Shown here: piece after piece, positions 25,314-33,724 of the stretch
How the letters are laid out: each line of letters opens with the position of its first letter
How positions within the stretch are numbered: the first letter of the stretch is position 1
Source of the DNA: Streptomyces sp. NRRL F-5123
GTDB taxonomy: Bacteria > Actinomycetota > Actinomycetes > Streptomycetales > Streptomycetaceae
DNA length: 64,000 nt
NCBI RefSeq assembly: GCF_000721495.1
Contig: NZ_JOHY01000034.1
Span: 65,937 to 129,936, forward strand
Reading direction: 5' to 3'
Position numbers and translations under genes: made by a program
The notes under the pieces: generated by a model
The model's input: only the letters and a program-made list of their open reading frames with translations
What the model was told of the DNA's origin: nothing
Database searches by the model: none

Positions 25314-25670
25314 GTGCGTTACATGATGCTGCTGCGGCTCGACCCCACCAAGGCGCCCAGCGAGGGGCCCAGCCCGGAGCTGATGGAGGAGATGGGGAAG
25401 CTGCTGGAGGACATGGCCAAGGCGGGGGTCATGCTCGACACCGGGGGGCTGCGGGCCAGCGAGCCGGCGTCGGTGATCCGGCAGGTCAAGGGGAAGCAGA
25501 CGGTGCTGGACGGGCCGTTCACCGAGGCCAAGGAGGTCATCGGGGGGTACGCGATCATCCAGGCCAAGTCGCTGGAGGAGGCCACCCAGTGGGCCTCGCG
25601 CTTCCTCGCCATCCACGGCGACGAGTGGGAGATCGAGGCCGAGGTGCGGCTCGTGGAGGAGCCCGAGTAG
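25314..25670 (+). CDS. DGPF (YCII-related) domain protein
   Basis: 118 residues, GTG start after AGGAG. The family signature LDGPFTEAKEVIGGYAIIQA is present, followed by ALATHGDEWEIE-type sequence (FLAIHGDEWEIEAEVRLVEE). These dimeric alpha/beta-barrel proteins are nearly always encoded beside ECF42 sigma factors and are their main predicted targets; their own function is unknown. That arrangement holds here, with the sigma gene 59 bp downstream and a matching promoter upstream. Confidence 0.9.
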   Translation: MRYMMLLRLDPTKAPSEGPSPELMEEMGKLLEDMAKAGVMLDTGGLRASEPASVIRQVKGKQTVLDGPFTEAKEVIGGYAIIQAKSLEEATQWASRFLAIHGDEWEIEAEVRLVEEPE

Positions 25671-25680
25671 CGCGCGACGC

Positions 25681-25707
25681 GGGGCGTCGGCTTTGCGCCG
25701 GCGCCCC
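25681..25707. terminator. Hairpin between the DGPF and sigma factor genes
   Basis: GGGGCGTCGGC-TTTGC-GCCGGCGCCCC with 10 of 11 arm pairs matching, 11 bp after the DGPF stop. It could partly terminate the transcript before the sigma gene. Confidence 0.55.
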
Positions 25708-25709
25708 GC

Positions 25710-25741
25710 GGCTGCTGTCATGGGTGCCCATGACAGCAGCC
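25710..25741. promoter_or_regulatory. 32-bp perfect palindrome over the sigma factor start codon
   Basis: Left arm 25710-25724 (GGCTGCTGTCATGGG) and right arm 25727-25741 are exact complements around a central TG. The ATG (25730) is in the right arm. In RNA it would fold into a 15-bp hairpin that buries the start codon; in DNA it could be an operator. Confidence 0.6.
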
Positions 25742-27022
25742 GAGGACCAGCAAGCGCGGCGCGCGGTCGAAGCCGTCTGGCGCATCGAGTCGCCGCGGCT
25801 GGTCGCGGGGCTCACCCGGCTCGTCCACGACATCGGCGTCGCCGAGGAACTCGCACAGGACGCGCTGGTCGCCGCGCTGGAGCAGTGGCCGCACGAGGGC
25901 GTGCCGCGCAACCCCGGCGCCTGGCTCATGACCACCGCGAAGCGCCGCGGCATCGACCTCGTCCGCCGCAACGAGGCCTTCGCCCGCAAGCTGCGGCTGC
26001 TCGGCCACGAGCTGGAGATCGCCCAGGGCGCGGCCGTCTTCGAGCAGCCCGCGGACACCGGCGAGGCCATCGAGGACGACCTGCTGCGGCTCGTCTTCGT
26101 CGCCTGCCACCCCGTGCTGTCCCGCGAGGCGCGCCTCGCCCTCACCCTCCGGCTGCTCGGCGGGCTCACCACCGACGAGATCGCCCGCGCCTTCCTCGTC
26201 GCCGAACCCACCGTCGCCCAGCGCATCGTGCGCGCCAAACGCACCCTCGCCAAGGAGAAGGTGCCCTTCGAGGTGCCGTACGGGGCCGAGCTCGCGGAGC
26301 GGCTCGCGTCCGTACTGGAGGTCGTCTACCTCATCTTCAACGAGGGCTACTCCGCGACCGCCGGGGACGACTGGATGCGGCCCGCGCTCTGCGAGGACGC
26401 CCTGCGGCTGGCCCGCGTGCTCCAGGGGCTGCTGCCCGCCGAGCCCGAAGTCCACGGGCTCGCCGCGCTGCTGGAGGTCCAGGCCTCCCGGTCCGCCGCC
26501 CGCACCGCGCCCGACGGCACCCCCGTCACCCTCCTGGAGCAGGACCGCAGACGGTGGGACCGGCTCCTCATCCACCGCGGCTTCGCCGCACTCGCCCGCG
26601 CCGACGCCGCCGCCCGCGCACGCGGCACCGATCCCGGGCCCTACGCGCTCCAGGCCGCCATCGCCGCGTGCCACGCCCAGGCGGTCCGGGCCGAGGACAC
26701 GGACTGGGCCCGCATCGCCGACCTCTACCGCGCGCTGGGCGCTGCGGCGCCCTCCCCCGTGGTCGAGCTCAACCGGGCGGTCGCCGTCGGCATGGCGGAC
26801 GGCCCCGCCGCCGGCCTCGCCCTCGCGGACGCGGTCGCCGCGGACGGGGCTCTTGACGACTACCACCTGCTGCCCAGCGTCCGGGGCGACCTCCTCGCCC
26901 GACTCGGCCGCACGTCCGCCGCCCGCGCCGAATTCGCCAGGGCCGCCGCTCTCACCCGCAACTCCGCCGAGCGCGCCCTCCTCCTCCGCCGCGCCGCCAC
27001 CCTCCCCTCCGGGGAGGAGTAG
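25730..27022 (+). CDS. ECF42-type RNA polymerase sigma factor
   Basis: 430 residues, much longer than simple ECF factors. Region 2 is VEAVWRIESPRLVAGLTRLV ... GAWLMTTAKRRGIDLVRRNE; region 4 is LTLRLLGGLTTDEIARAFLV followed by AEPTVAQRIVRAKRTLAKEK. The remaining ~230 residues are the DUF6596/TPR-like extension typical of ECF42 and required for its activity in the studied cases (PYGAELAERLASVLEVVYLI, NEGYSATAG, PSPVVELNRAVAVGMADGPA). No anti-sigma gene is adjacent. A GTG at 25724 is an alternative start. Confidence 0.9.
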   Translation: MTAAEDQQARRAVEAVWRIESPRLVAGLTRLVHDIGVAEELAQDALVAALEQWPHEGVPRNPGAWLMTTAKRRGIDLVRRNEAFARKLRLLGHELEIAQGAAVFEQPADTGEAIEDDLLRLVFVACHPVLSREARLALTLRLLGGLTTDEIARAFLVAEPTVAQRIVRAKRTLAKEKVPFEVPYGAELAERLASVLEVVYLIFNEGYSATAGDDWMRPALCEDALRLARVLQGLLPAEPEVHGLAALLEVQASRSAARTAPDGTPVTLLEQDRRRWDRLLIHRGFAALARADAAARARGTDPGPYALQAAIAACHAQAVRAEDTDWARIADLYRALGAAAPSPVVELNRAVAVGMADGPAAGLALADAVAADGALDDYHLLPSVRGDLLARLGRTSAARAEFARAAALTRNSAERALLLRRAATLPSGEE

Positions 27023-27029
27023 GAGCCTC

Positions 27030-27274
27030 CCCACCTGTGGGGGTGCCCGCGCCCCTGCACGTACGTCGGCGGCTTCCCCGCCGCGGGGGTTTCCCGCGCC
27101 TGGCGGCGCGGGTGTTTCCCACCCCCACCACCCGTGCAGGTAGTAGCGACAGCTTCTGTCCACCTGTGGGACGACTCGCCGTCGGGGGCGAACCGCAGTC
27201 CCCCGCACACTCACCCCCACCGGCAGGCAGCCGCCAACGAGACCCCGGGAGGGGGACGATCCGGGGGTGCCCCC
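27030..27274. repeat. Long dispersed repeat, copy 2 (shortened)
   Basis: Carries CCCACCCCCACCACCCGTGC, GGGGGCGAACCGCAGTCC, CACCCCCACCGGCAGGCAGC and GGGAGGGGGACGATCCGGGG, as at 13542 and 63660. After CCCCCGCAGGA it switches directly into a GGGGCGCG-family element at 27275 in place of the 54-bp palindrome. No coding potential was seen in 27023-27484. Confidence 0.7.
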
Positions 27275-27375
27275 GCAGGAGTGGGGGCACCTCCCAGGCG
27301 AAGCCATGGGGGAGAACTGCGCGAGCAACCCCCACCGGCGGAAGCTCGCGCAACAACCGCACCGCGCGGAACGAA
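27275..27375. repeat. Partial hairpin repeat (GGGGCGCG family)
   Basis: GTGGGGGCACCTCCCAGGCG, AAGCCATGGGGGAGAACTGC, GCGAGCAACCCCCACCGGCG and AAGCTCGCGC: the left half of the family without the inverted right end. It is joined directly to copy 2 of the long repeat. Confidence 0.6.
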
Positions 27376-27484
27376 GCGTCCCCACGTAACAGACTTGGGA
27401 CGAATCCGGGCCCGAGCCACGCGCTTGGCGCGCACCGTGAGCGGGCACGAAACCCACTCGACCAACCATCCGGGGGAGGATGCT

Positions 27485-30400
27485 GTGCCGGAGTCACGTA
27501 TCGCGCTGCGGGAGACGGACCGCGCCGCGGCCGAGCGGCTGTTGGCGCGGGTGGCAGCGGAGCTGGGCGCCGCGGACACCGCGCCGCAGGTGCGCGCCGC
27601 GCGGGAGCGGTTCGACGAGATCACGGGCGCCGCGGCGGGCGAGTACGCCGCGTACCGGCGAGCGCTGGAGGCGGGCCCCGCGGGGCACCCGGCACCGCGC
27701 GGGGCGGCCGGCGCGGGCGGGCGGACGGCGGGCGGCGTGGCCACCGGAGTGGCCGCGCTGACCGCGTTCGGGGTGGACGTGGGGCAGGGCCTCTCCTTGG
27801 GCGCCGCTCTGGCGACGGGCGCGGCGGTCGGAGCCGCGGGCGTCGCGGCGCTCGGGACGGCGGCGGCCCGCGGCCGGGCGGCCCGGCGCGCGGCGAGCGC
27901 CGACGAACGCACCGCACCCGGCGGCGCGGAGCAGCTGCGCCTGTTGTGGCTCGCGGCCCTGGAGCGCCGCGGCATCCGCCCCTTCCTCGAAGCGGAGGCG
28001 GAGGCAGCGGCGGCAGCCCCCACCGGAACCCCCACCGGATCCCCCACCAGCGCCTCCACCCCCTCCCCCCGCGGCGCCGAAGACCGTCCGGCACCCTCCA
28101 CGAAGGGCACGGGCAGGAGCGGCCTGCCCGAGCAGCCCTCACCCCCCTCGGCAGCCGAGGACGGGGGCGGCGGCCCCACGAGCCCCGAACCCGCCGCCGG
28201 GAGGCACCCGGCCGCGAAGAAGTCCACCCCCCTCGTGCAGCTCGTGCGCACTGCCACGGACCTGCCCAAGGGGCGCCGCCCCGGCGGCCCGGGTGCGGAC
28301 CGCAGTGCCGCGGCCCGCACCCGGGCCGTACTGGACGGGTCGTTCGGGCAGCTTCCCGTCGTGGACGGGCCTTTCGCGGGCCGCGAGGAGGACCTCGCGT
28401 TCATCACGCGCGCGGTCCAGCACTCCCGCGCCCAGGTCGCCGTCCAGCCCACCGTGGTGGTGCTGCACGGCGACCCGGGCAGCGGCCGCACGTCGCTCGC
28501 GGTGCGCGCGGCACGGCAGTTGAAGGACCAGTTCCGCGGCGCGTGCGTCGTGGACCTGCGGGGCGCGGACGAGTCGCGTACCGCCCTTCCGACGCGGGAC
28601 GCGCTGCTGCACCTGCTCAACCGGCTGGGCGCGCCACGCGAGCAGCTGCTCTTCCGGGACCGCCAGGACCGGCAGGACAACCAGCAGCATCTGCGCCGGC
28701 TGAGCGAGCAGTACCAGCAGCATCTGACCGGCGTGCCGGTCGTGATCGTGCTGGACGACGCCACCGACGCCGCGCAGGTCCAGGCGCTCGTGCCGGAGCG
28801 TTCGGAGAGCCTGGTGCTGGTGACCGCGCGCGAGCCGCTGGTACTGGACCTGCCGGAAGCGCGGGTCCACCACCGGGTGGTGGGCCCGCTGTCGCCCGCG
28901 GGCACGCACGCGCTGCTGCGCGGGCTGGCCGAGCCCGCGGGCCTGGAGGCGCCGGGCGCCACGCAGGCCGAGCGGATCGGCGCGCTGTGCGCGGGCCTGC
29001 CGCTGGCGTTGCGGATCGCGGGCGCCGCGCTCGCCGACCACCAGGGATACGACCAACTCGCCGGCGACATCGAGATGTTCGGCCCGCAGCCCGCGGTGGA
29101 CCGGATACTGGCGCTGCGCTACCACGACCAGCCCGAGCCCAACCGCCGCCTGCTGCGGCGGCTCGCGCTCGCCGGCCGCTCCAGCTTCGGAGCCGCGGCG
29201 GCGGCCGCGCTGCTGGCCACCGACGACCAGGAGGCGGGCCGGCGGCTCGCCGAACTGGCGGCGGCCGGGCTGGTGGACCATGTGCGCGGCAGCCGCTACC
29301 GCCCGCACGACCTGGTGCGGGCCTTCGCGGCGGCGCGGCTGCTGGACGAGGAGGACCCGGCGGAGCGGGCGGCCGCGCACGAGCGGCTGATCATCTCGTA
29401 CGCCGACCTGGCCAACACGGTGGTGCGGCTGGTGGAGGGCAAGACCTCGACGCGCGCCGGGCGCTTCGGGCAGTACGGGTTCGCGTCGCTGGAGGCGGCG
29501 CTGCGCTGGCTGGACGAGGAGTCCAGCTTCATCACGGCGGCGCTGCGCGAGACCGAGGGCGTCGACCGGGCGGCGGTGCAGTCGCTGCTGGGGGCCCTGT
29601 GCGACTACTGCCTGCTGCGCGGCGACCTCTACCGGCTGGGCGAGATCAGCGAGCTGGCGCAGGCGCAGCAGGCCAGGACGTCCCGCGACGGCCAGGACGA
29701 GGACCGCTCGGTGCTGGTGCGCTCGGTGCAGTGGCGCACGGGCATCGCGGCCCGGCAGCTCGGCGAGCTGGACCGCGCCAAGTCGACGCTGAGCACCGTG
29801 GTGGACCTGTACTTCGAGGCGCAGCACCCGGCGGGCGCCGCCCGCGCGCTGGACAGCCTGGGCATCACCCTGCACCACCAGGGCAACCTGCGCGAGGCCG
29901 AGGTGAAGCTGCGCGAGGCGCTGGCGATCCAGCAGACCCCGGAGCTGGAGGAGGACCGGGCCTGGACGATGCACGCGCTGGCCGCGGTGCTGCGCGACAT
30001 GGGGCAGCTCGCGGGCGCGCTGGAGCTGCTGCACGAGTCGCTGGAGCTGCACCGGGCCAACGAGAGCGTGCAGGGCCAGGCGTGGGCGCACCTCCAGCTC
30101 GGCCAGGTGTATCTGCTGCTCGGCCGCCTCGACCGGGGCGAGCGCGAGCTGCGCGCCGCGGGCCAGGCGTACGCGCAGGCCCGCGACCCGCGCGGCACCG
30201 CCTGGACGACGACCCAGCTCGCCCGGGCCCGGCTGCTGCGCGGCGAGGCGCGCGAGGCGTCCGCCGACCTCGACGCCGCGGTCCAGCGGCACCGCGCGAG
30301 CGAGGACGCCCGCGGCGAGGCCTGGTCGCTGTACTACCTGGGCCTGGCGCTGGAGGAGAACGGCAGCACGGACGCGGCGCTGCGCACGCTGGAGCGCTCC

Positions 30401-30961
30401 CGGACGATGTTCTCCCGGATGCGGGACGTGTACGGGCTGGCGTGCGCCCGGCACAATTCCGCCCGCGTCACCCGCGACCAGCGGGCCGCCCGTACCGGAA
30501 ACCTGCGCAACAGCGGCTTCGCGCGGCAGCTGCTGCAGGACGCCCGGCAGGACTTCCGCCGGATCGGCGTGGAGCACGGCGAGGCGTGGTGTTGCGTGGA
30601 GCTGGCGGTCATCGACGCGGGCAACGAGCGGCTCGTCGAGGCGCTGACCCTGCTGGAGGAGGCGCAGGGGCTCTTCGCCTCGGTCGGCGACCGGCGCGGG
30701 CGGGACTGGGCGGTGTTCCTGCGCGCGACCGTCCTCCCGCTGCTCTCCCCGGAGGGTACGCAGCAGGCCCTCGCCGATCTGCACGGGCTTGCCGCGCGCG
30801 AGCCGTACCAGGGGCGGGACCTCGACATGGACGGCTACGCCGCCGCGTACGCGCTCCTCCTGGAGCGCGGCTCCATCTCGCCCGGCGACCCCTGGGAGGC
30901 GTGGCGCCTCACCATGACCCCCGGCCGCGCGGCCCGCATGATCATGGCCGTCCCAACCTAG
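27485..30961 (+). CDS. Large NB-ARC/TPR regulatory-type protein
   Basis: 1158 residues, GTG start at 27485 after GGGGGAGG. Residues 1-130 hold a helical region and an Ala/Gly-rich hydrophobic stretch. A low-complexity Pro/Ser/Glu linker follows to about 250. An AfsR/STAND-type NTPase core spans about 285-560, with VVVLHGDPGSGRTSLAVRA near 325-340, VVIVLDDATDAAQVQALVP as Walker B and a GLPLALRIAG motif. TPR repeats fill about 720-1130. The usual P-loop Lys is Arg (GSGRTS). There is no DNA-binding domain, so it is probably a scaffold or signalling STAND protein. Confidence 0.8.
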   Translation: MPESRIALRETDRAAAERLLARVAAELGAADTAPQVRAARERFDEITGAAAGEYAAYRRALEAGPAGHPAPRGAAGAGGRTAGGVATGVAALTAFGVDVGQGLSLGAALATGAAVGAAGVAALGTAAARGRAARRAASADERTAPGGAEQLRLLWLAALERRGIRPFLEAEAEAAAAAPTGTPTGSPTSASTPSPRGAEDRPAPSTKGTGRSGLPEQPSPPSAAEDGGGGPTSPEPAAGRHPAAKKSTPLVQLVRTATDLPKGRRPGGPGADRSAAARTRAVLDGSFGQLPVVDGPFAGREEDLAFITRAVQHSRAQVAVQPTVVVLHGDPGSGRTSLAVRAARQLKDQFRGACVVDLRGADESRTALPTRDALLHLLNRLGAPREQLLFRDRQDRQDNQQHLRRLSEQYQQHLTGVPVVIVLDDATDAAQVQALVPERSESLVLVTAREPLVLDLPEARVHHRVVGPLSPAGTHALLRGLAEPAGLEAPGATQAERIGALCAGLPLALRIAGAALADHQGYDQLAGDIEMFGPQPAVDRILALRYHDQPEPNRRLLRRLALAGRSSFGAAAAAALLATDDQEAGRRLAELAAAGLVDHVRGSRYRPHDLVRAFAAARLLDEEDPAERAAAHERLIISYADLANTVVRLVEGKTSTRAGRFGQYGFASLEAALRWLDEESSFITAALRETEGVDRAAVQSLLGALCDYCLLRGDLYRLGEISELAQAQQARTSRDGQDEDRSVLVRSVQWRTGIAARQLGELDRAKSTLSTVVDLYFEAQHPAGAARALDSLGITLHHQGNLREAEVKLREALAIQQTPELEEDRAWTMHALAAVLRDMGQLAGALELLHESLELHRANESVQGQAWAHLQLGQVYLLLGRLDRGERELRAAGQAYAQARDPRGTAWTTTQLARARLLRGEAREASADLDAAVQRHRASEDARGEAWSLYYLGLALEENGSTDAALRTLERSRTMFSRMRDVYGLACARHNSARVTRDQRAARTGNLRNSGFARQLLQDARQDFRRIGVEHGEAWCCVELAVIDAGNERLVEALTLLEEAQGLFASVGDRRGRDWAVFLRATVLPLLSPEGTQQALADLHGLAAREPYQGRDLDMDGYAAAYALLLERGSISPGDPWEAWRLTMTPGRAARMIMAVPT

Positions 30962-30967
30962 GGGGGT

Positions 30968-31027
30968 ACGTGTGCCCGCGCCGGGCCGGCGTTTTCAGGG
31001 CGCGCCCCCGCCGCGCCGGGCACACGT
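30968..31027. terminator. Long hairpin after the NB-ARC/TPR gene
   Basis: ACGTGTGCCCG (30968-30978) and its perfect complement (31017-31027) enclose further GC-rich complementary sequence, beginning 7 bp after the stop codon. Confidence 0.6.
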
Positions 31028-31030
31028 TTT

Positions 31031-31228
31031 CAGGGGCGCGTGGGGGTATCTCCCAGGCGAAGCTCTGGGGGAGAACTGCGCGAGCAACCCTCCCCCACAG
31101 CTTCGCCTGGGGGTACCCCCATCTCGCTTCGCTCGCGGCCGGTGGTCCGGTACGAGACCGAACCGCCCCTTCGGGCCGGTGACGACCCGCGCCCGGGTGG
31201 GGGCTGGGCGGTACCCCACGCGCCCCTG
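31031..31228. repeat. Dispersed hairpin repeat with terminal inverted repeats
   Basis: 198 bp with perfect 15-bp inverted ends (CAGGGGCGCGTGGGG at 31031-31045, complement at 31214-31228). Internal parts are CCAGGCGAAGCTCTGGGGG, GAGAACTGCGCGAGCAACC, the inverted CAGCTTCGCCTGGGGGTACC, and ACCGCCCCTTCGGGCCGGTG. It sits between the convergent NB-ARC/TPR gene and the mca operon. Confidence 0.8.
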
Positions 31229-31273
31229 GAGTGCCGCCCTGCGCAAGGGCAGCCCCGCCCGGGAGCCCGCGGG

Positions 31274-31528
31274 TCAGGACCCGGGCGTCCTGGGGGCCGG
31301 GGTGGAGACGCGGTCAACCGCCGGAGGCGCTTCCTCCTCCTCGAAGTCGATCTTCTTCATCTGCTTGCCCATGTTCTTCATGAGGAACCACAACCCCGCG
31401 GCAATCGCAGCGAAGATCACGAATCCGAGGAGCCCCGGCGTCACCTTGTCCTGGTTCACCTCGGCGAGGTGAACCAGGGGGTGGCCGGAGACGGCGTGGG
31501 AGGCCTGGGATGCAATCACGCTCCCCAT
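31274..31528 (-). CDS. Small conserved membrane protein downstream of mca
   Basis: 84 residues with one membrane helix (VTPGLLGFVIFAAIAAGLWF) and a cytoplasmic tail LMKNMGKQMKKIDFEEEEAP that is first basic, then acidic. I recognise it only as the small protein usually encoded next to mca in Streptomyces; no function is known. It begins 6 bp after the mca stop and is surely co-transcribed with it. Confidence 0.75.
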   Translation of the reverse strand: MGSVIASQASHAVSGHPLVHLAEVNQDKVTPGLLGFVIFAAIAAGLWFLMKNMGKQMKKIDFEEEEAPPAVDRVSTPAPRTPGS

Positions 31529-31534
31529 TGTCGC

Positions 31535-32407
31535 CTAGGCCTCCCGGATGCCTGCAAAGAGGTCGTCCTCGGGGAGGGAGACGTCCACGCGGGACTTCGC
31601 GAGCTCGTAGTCCTCGTAGGGCCAGACCTCCTGCTGGAGGTCCATCGGGACGCGGAACCAGCCGCCGTCGGGGTCGATCTGGGTGGCGTGCGCGAGCAGC
31701 GCCTTGTCGCGGGTCTCGAAGAACTCCGCGCAGGGCACGTGGGTGGAGATGTTCCGCTCGGGGCGGGCGAACTCCTCCCAGCGCTTGAGCCACTCGCCGT
31801 AGGGGGATTCCATGCCGCGCGCTTCCAGGGCCTCGTGCAGGGCGAGGGTGCGGGGCTTGTTGAAGCCCTGGTTGTAGTAGAGCTTGAGCGGCGTCCAGGG
31901 CTCGCCGGCCTCGGGGTAGCGCTCGGGGTCGCCGGCGGCGTCGAACGCGACCATGCTGATCTTGTGGGTCATGATGTGGTCGGGGTGCGGGTAGCCGCCG
32001 TTCTCGTCGTACGTCGTGATGACGTGCGGGCGGAATTCGCGGATCAGCTTCACCAGCGCGCCGGCCGCCTCGTCGACGTCCACGAGGCCGAAGCAGCCCT
32101 CGGGCAGCGGCGGCAGCGGGTCGCCCTCGGGCAGGCCCGAGTCGACGAAGCCGAGCCAGGACTGCTTGACGCCCAGGATCTCGCGGGCCAGGTCCATCTC
32201 GCGGGCCCGCACCTCGTGGATGTGCTCCTCGATGTAGGGGTCACCCTGGAGCTTGGGGTTGAGCACCGAGCCGCGCTCGCCCCCGGTGCAGGTGGCCACC
32301 AGCACGTCCACCCCTTCTGACACGTACTTGGCCATCGTGGCGGCACCCTTGCTCGACTCGTCGTCGGGGTGAGCGTGTACGGCCATCAGTCGAAGCTGCT
32401 CAGTCAA
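31535..32407 (-). CDS. mca: Mycothiol S-conjugate amidase Mca
   Basis: 290 residues, the expected length. It hydrolyses mycothiol S-conjugates of electrophiles and drugs to mercapturic acids for export. Zinc-site motifs are HAHPDDESSKGAATM and GGYPHPDHIMTH; CTGGERGSVLNP and NQGFNKPRTLALHEALEARG are typical of Mca rather than the related deacetylase MshB. The start is TTG at 32407 (TEQLRLMAVHAHPD), chosen by family length and a weak AGGA site; no better start is in frame. Confidence 0.93.
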   Translation of the reverse strand: MTEQLRLMAVHAHPDDESSKGAATMAKYVSEGVDVLVATCTGGERGSVLNPKLQGDPYIEEHIHEVRAREMDLAREILGVKQSWLGFVDSGLPEGDPLPPLPEGCFGLVDVDEAAGALVKLIREFRPHVITTYDENGGYPHPDHIMTHKISMVAFDAAGDPERYPEAGEPWTPLKLYYNQGFNKPRTLALHEALEARGMESPYGEWLKRWEEFARPERNISTHVPCAEFFETRDKALLAHATQIDPDGGWFRVPMDLQQEVWPYEDYELAKSRVDVSLPEDDLFAGIREA

Positions 32408-32531
32408 GGCTGCTGTCCTCAAAGTCCGGTGATCCGTTGAACCCCCTCGGTCGGCGGAGAGGGCACGCCTCCTATAGTGACCGAGCGGGGGGACCAATAA
32501 TTCCGCGGGCCGGTGAACGGGAGTGACGATC

Positions 32532-32960
32532 ATGACGGCTGTGCAGGCCGGTACGACCGGTACCCCGACCCCGCCCGCGGGCCGCTACGGGCCCGGCGCG
32601 GACGCGCGGGCCGACCGCAAGCTGCGGATCGCGGCGATCGTGGCGGGCGTGCTCGTCGCCGCCGGCGTCGGCTGGTACGGCTACGACACGCTGTCGGGTG
32701 ACAAGGTCAGCGCGCAGGTGGTGGCCTTCGAGGCGGTGTCCGACCAGGAGGTGCAGATCCACCTGGAGGTCCACAAGGGCACGGACACCGTCACGGTGTG
32801 CACGCTGCGCTCGGTGGACGCCGACCACAACGAGGTCGGCCGCAAGGACGTCCGCATCGACCGGCACGCCAAGGACGTGGACACCCTGGTCACGGTGCGT
32901 ACCACCGCCCGCGGCGAGACCGGCGAGCTGCTCGGCTGCAGCAGCCCGTCCGGCAGCTGA
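32532..32960 (+). CDS. DUF4307 membrane-anchored protein
   Basis: 142 residues: a short Pro/Gly-rich cytoplasmic N-terminus, one helix (IAAIVAGVLVAAGVGWYGY) and an extracytoplasmic beta-rich domain (EVQIHLEVHKGTDTVTVCTL ... ETGELLGCSSPSG) with two Cys. DUF4307 proteins are restricted to actinobacteria, have no known function, and are typically found between mca and greA as here. ATG 32532 has GGGAG upstream; a GTG at 32523 is less suitable. Confidence 0.85.
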   Translation: MTAVQAGTTGTPTPPAGRYGPGADARADRKLRIAAIVAGVLVAAGVGWYGYDTLSGDKVSAQVVAFEAVSDQEVQIHLEVHKGTDTVTVCTLRSVDADHNEVGRKDVRIDRHAKDVDTLVTVRTTARGETGELLGCSSPSGS

Positions 32961-33139
32961 ACGAGGTCCTGACGGGCCCGCCGGAGGGCCCGGTACGGGG
33001 TCGGCGGGCTGACGCTTTCTGACGCGTTCGGCGGACTTATCCGCTCCCGTCCGTCGCCGGTAATTGTTAGGCTCGTGGTTTCGTCCCGGCTACCGGTGGC
33101 AATGCAATTCTTCACGACAGCACCGACGAGGAGCACTCT

Positions 33140-33637
33140 GTGACCCAGACCAGCGACAACGTCACCTGGCTGACTCAGGCGGCGTACGACCAGCTCAAGG
33201 CCGAGCTGGCCCATCTGTCTGGTCCGGCGCGCGCCGAGATCGTCGCCAAGATCGAGGAAGCCCGCCAGGAAGGCGATCTCAAGGAGAACGCCGGTTACCA
33301 CGCGGCGCGCGAGGACCAGGGCAAGCTGGAGCTGCGCATCCGGCAGCTCAACCAGATCCTGGAGACGGCCAAGGTCGGCGAGGCCCCGGCGGACGACGGT
33401 GTCGTCGCCCCGGGCATGGTGGTCACGATCGCCTTCGACGGCGACCCCGACGACACCCTGACCTTCCTGCTGGGCTCGCGCGAGGGCATCTCCAGCGACC
33501 TGGAGACGTATTCGCCGCAGTCGCCGCTGGGCCGCGGCGTGGCGGGCAGGCGCGCGGGCGAGGACGCCACGTACGAGCTGCCGAACGGCAAGTCGGCGTC
33601 GGTGAAGATCCTGGAGGTCAAGCCCTACCGGGGCTGA
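33140..33637 (+). CDS. greA: Transcription elongation factor GreA
   Basis: 165 residues. GreA rescues backtracked RNA polymerase by stimulating transcript cleavage. The N-terminal coiled coil (WLTQAAYDQLKAELAHLSG ... GDLKENAGYHAAREDQGKLE) carries the acidic tip residues DLKEN, and the C-terminal FKBP-like domain reads PQSPLGRGVAGRRAGEDATY. GTG at 33140 follows GAGGAG. It is monocistronic with a strong terminator at 33659-33695. Confidence 0.95.
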   Translation: MTQTSDNVTWLTQAAYDQLKAELAHLSGPARAEIVAKIEEARQEGDLKENAGYHAAREDQGKLELRIRQLNQILETAKVGEAPADDGVVAPGMVVTIAFDGDPDDTLTFLLGSREGISSDLETYSPQSPLGRGVAGRRAGEDATYELPNGKSASVKILEVKPYRG

Positions 33638-33658
33638 CACGCGGGGACGGAAGACGTA

Positions 33659-33695
33659 CGGGAGCCCCCGGCGGCCAGGCCGCCGGGGGCTCCCG
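33659..33695. terminator. Terminator between greA and the ABC permease gene
   Basis: Perfect 18-bp arms (33659-33676 beginning CGGGAGCCCCCGGCGG, and 33678-33695) around a central A, 22 bp after greA and 30 bp before the convergent permease stop. It should work in both directions. Confidence 0.85.
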
Positions 33696-33724
33696 TGTGT
33701 CCGCCGGGGGTGTCCCGTACGGCG

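Noticed and set aside
22520..27022. A 1500-codon open frame on the plus strand ending with the sigma factor
   Set aside because: Only the last 430 codons match a family (ECF42). The rest is low-complexity Arg/Ala/Gly sequence antisense to YyaL and out of frame with Uma2 and DGPF, a typical high-GC shadow.
27037..31182. A 1381-codon frame overlapping the NB-ARC/TPR gene
   Set aside because: It is the +1 shadow of the real gene; the real frame shows P-loop, Walker B and TPR sequence and a proper ribosome site.
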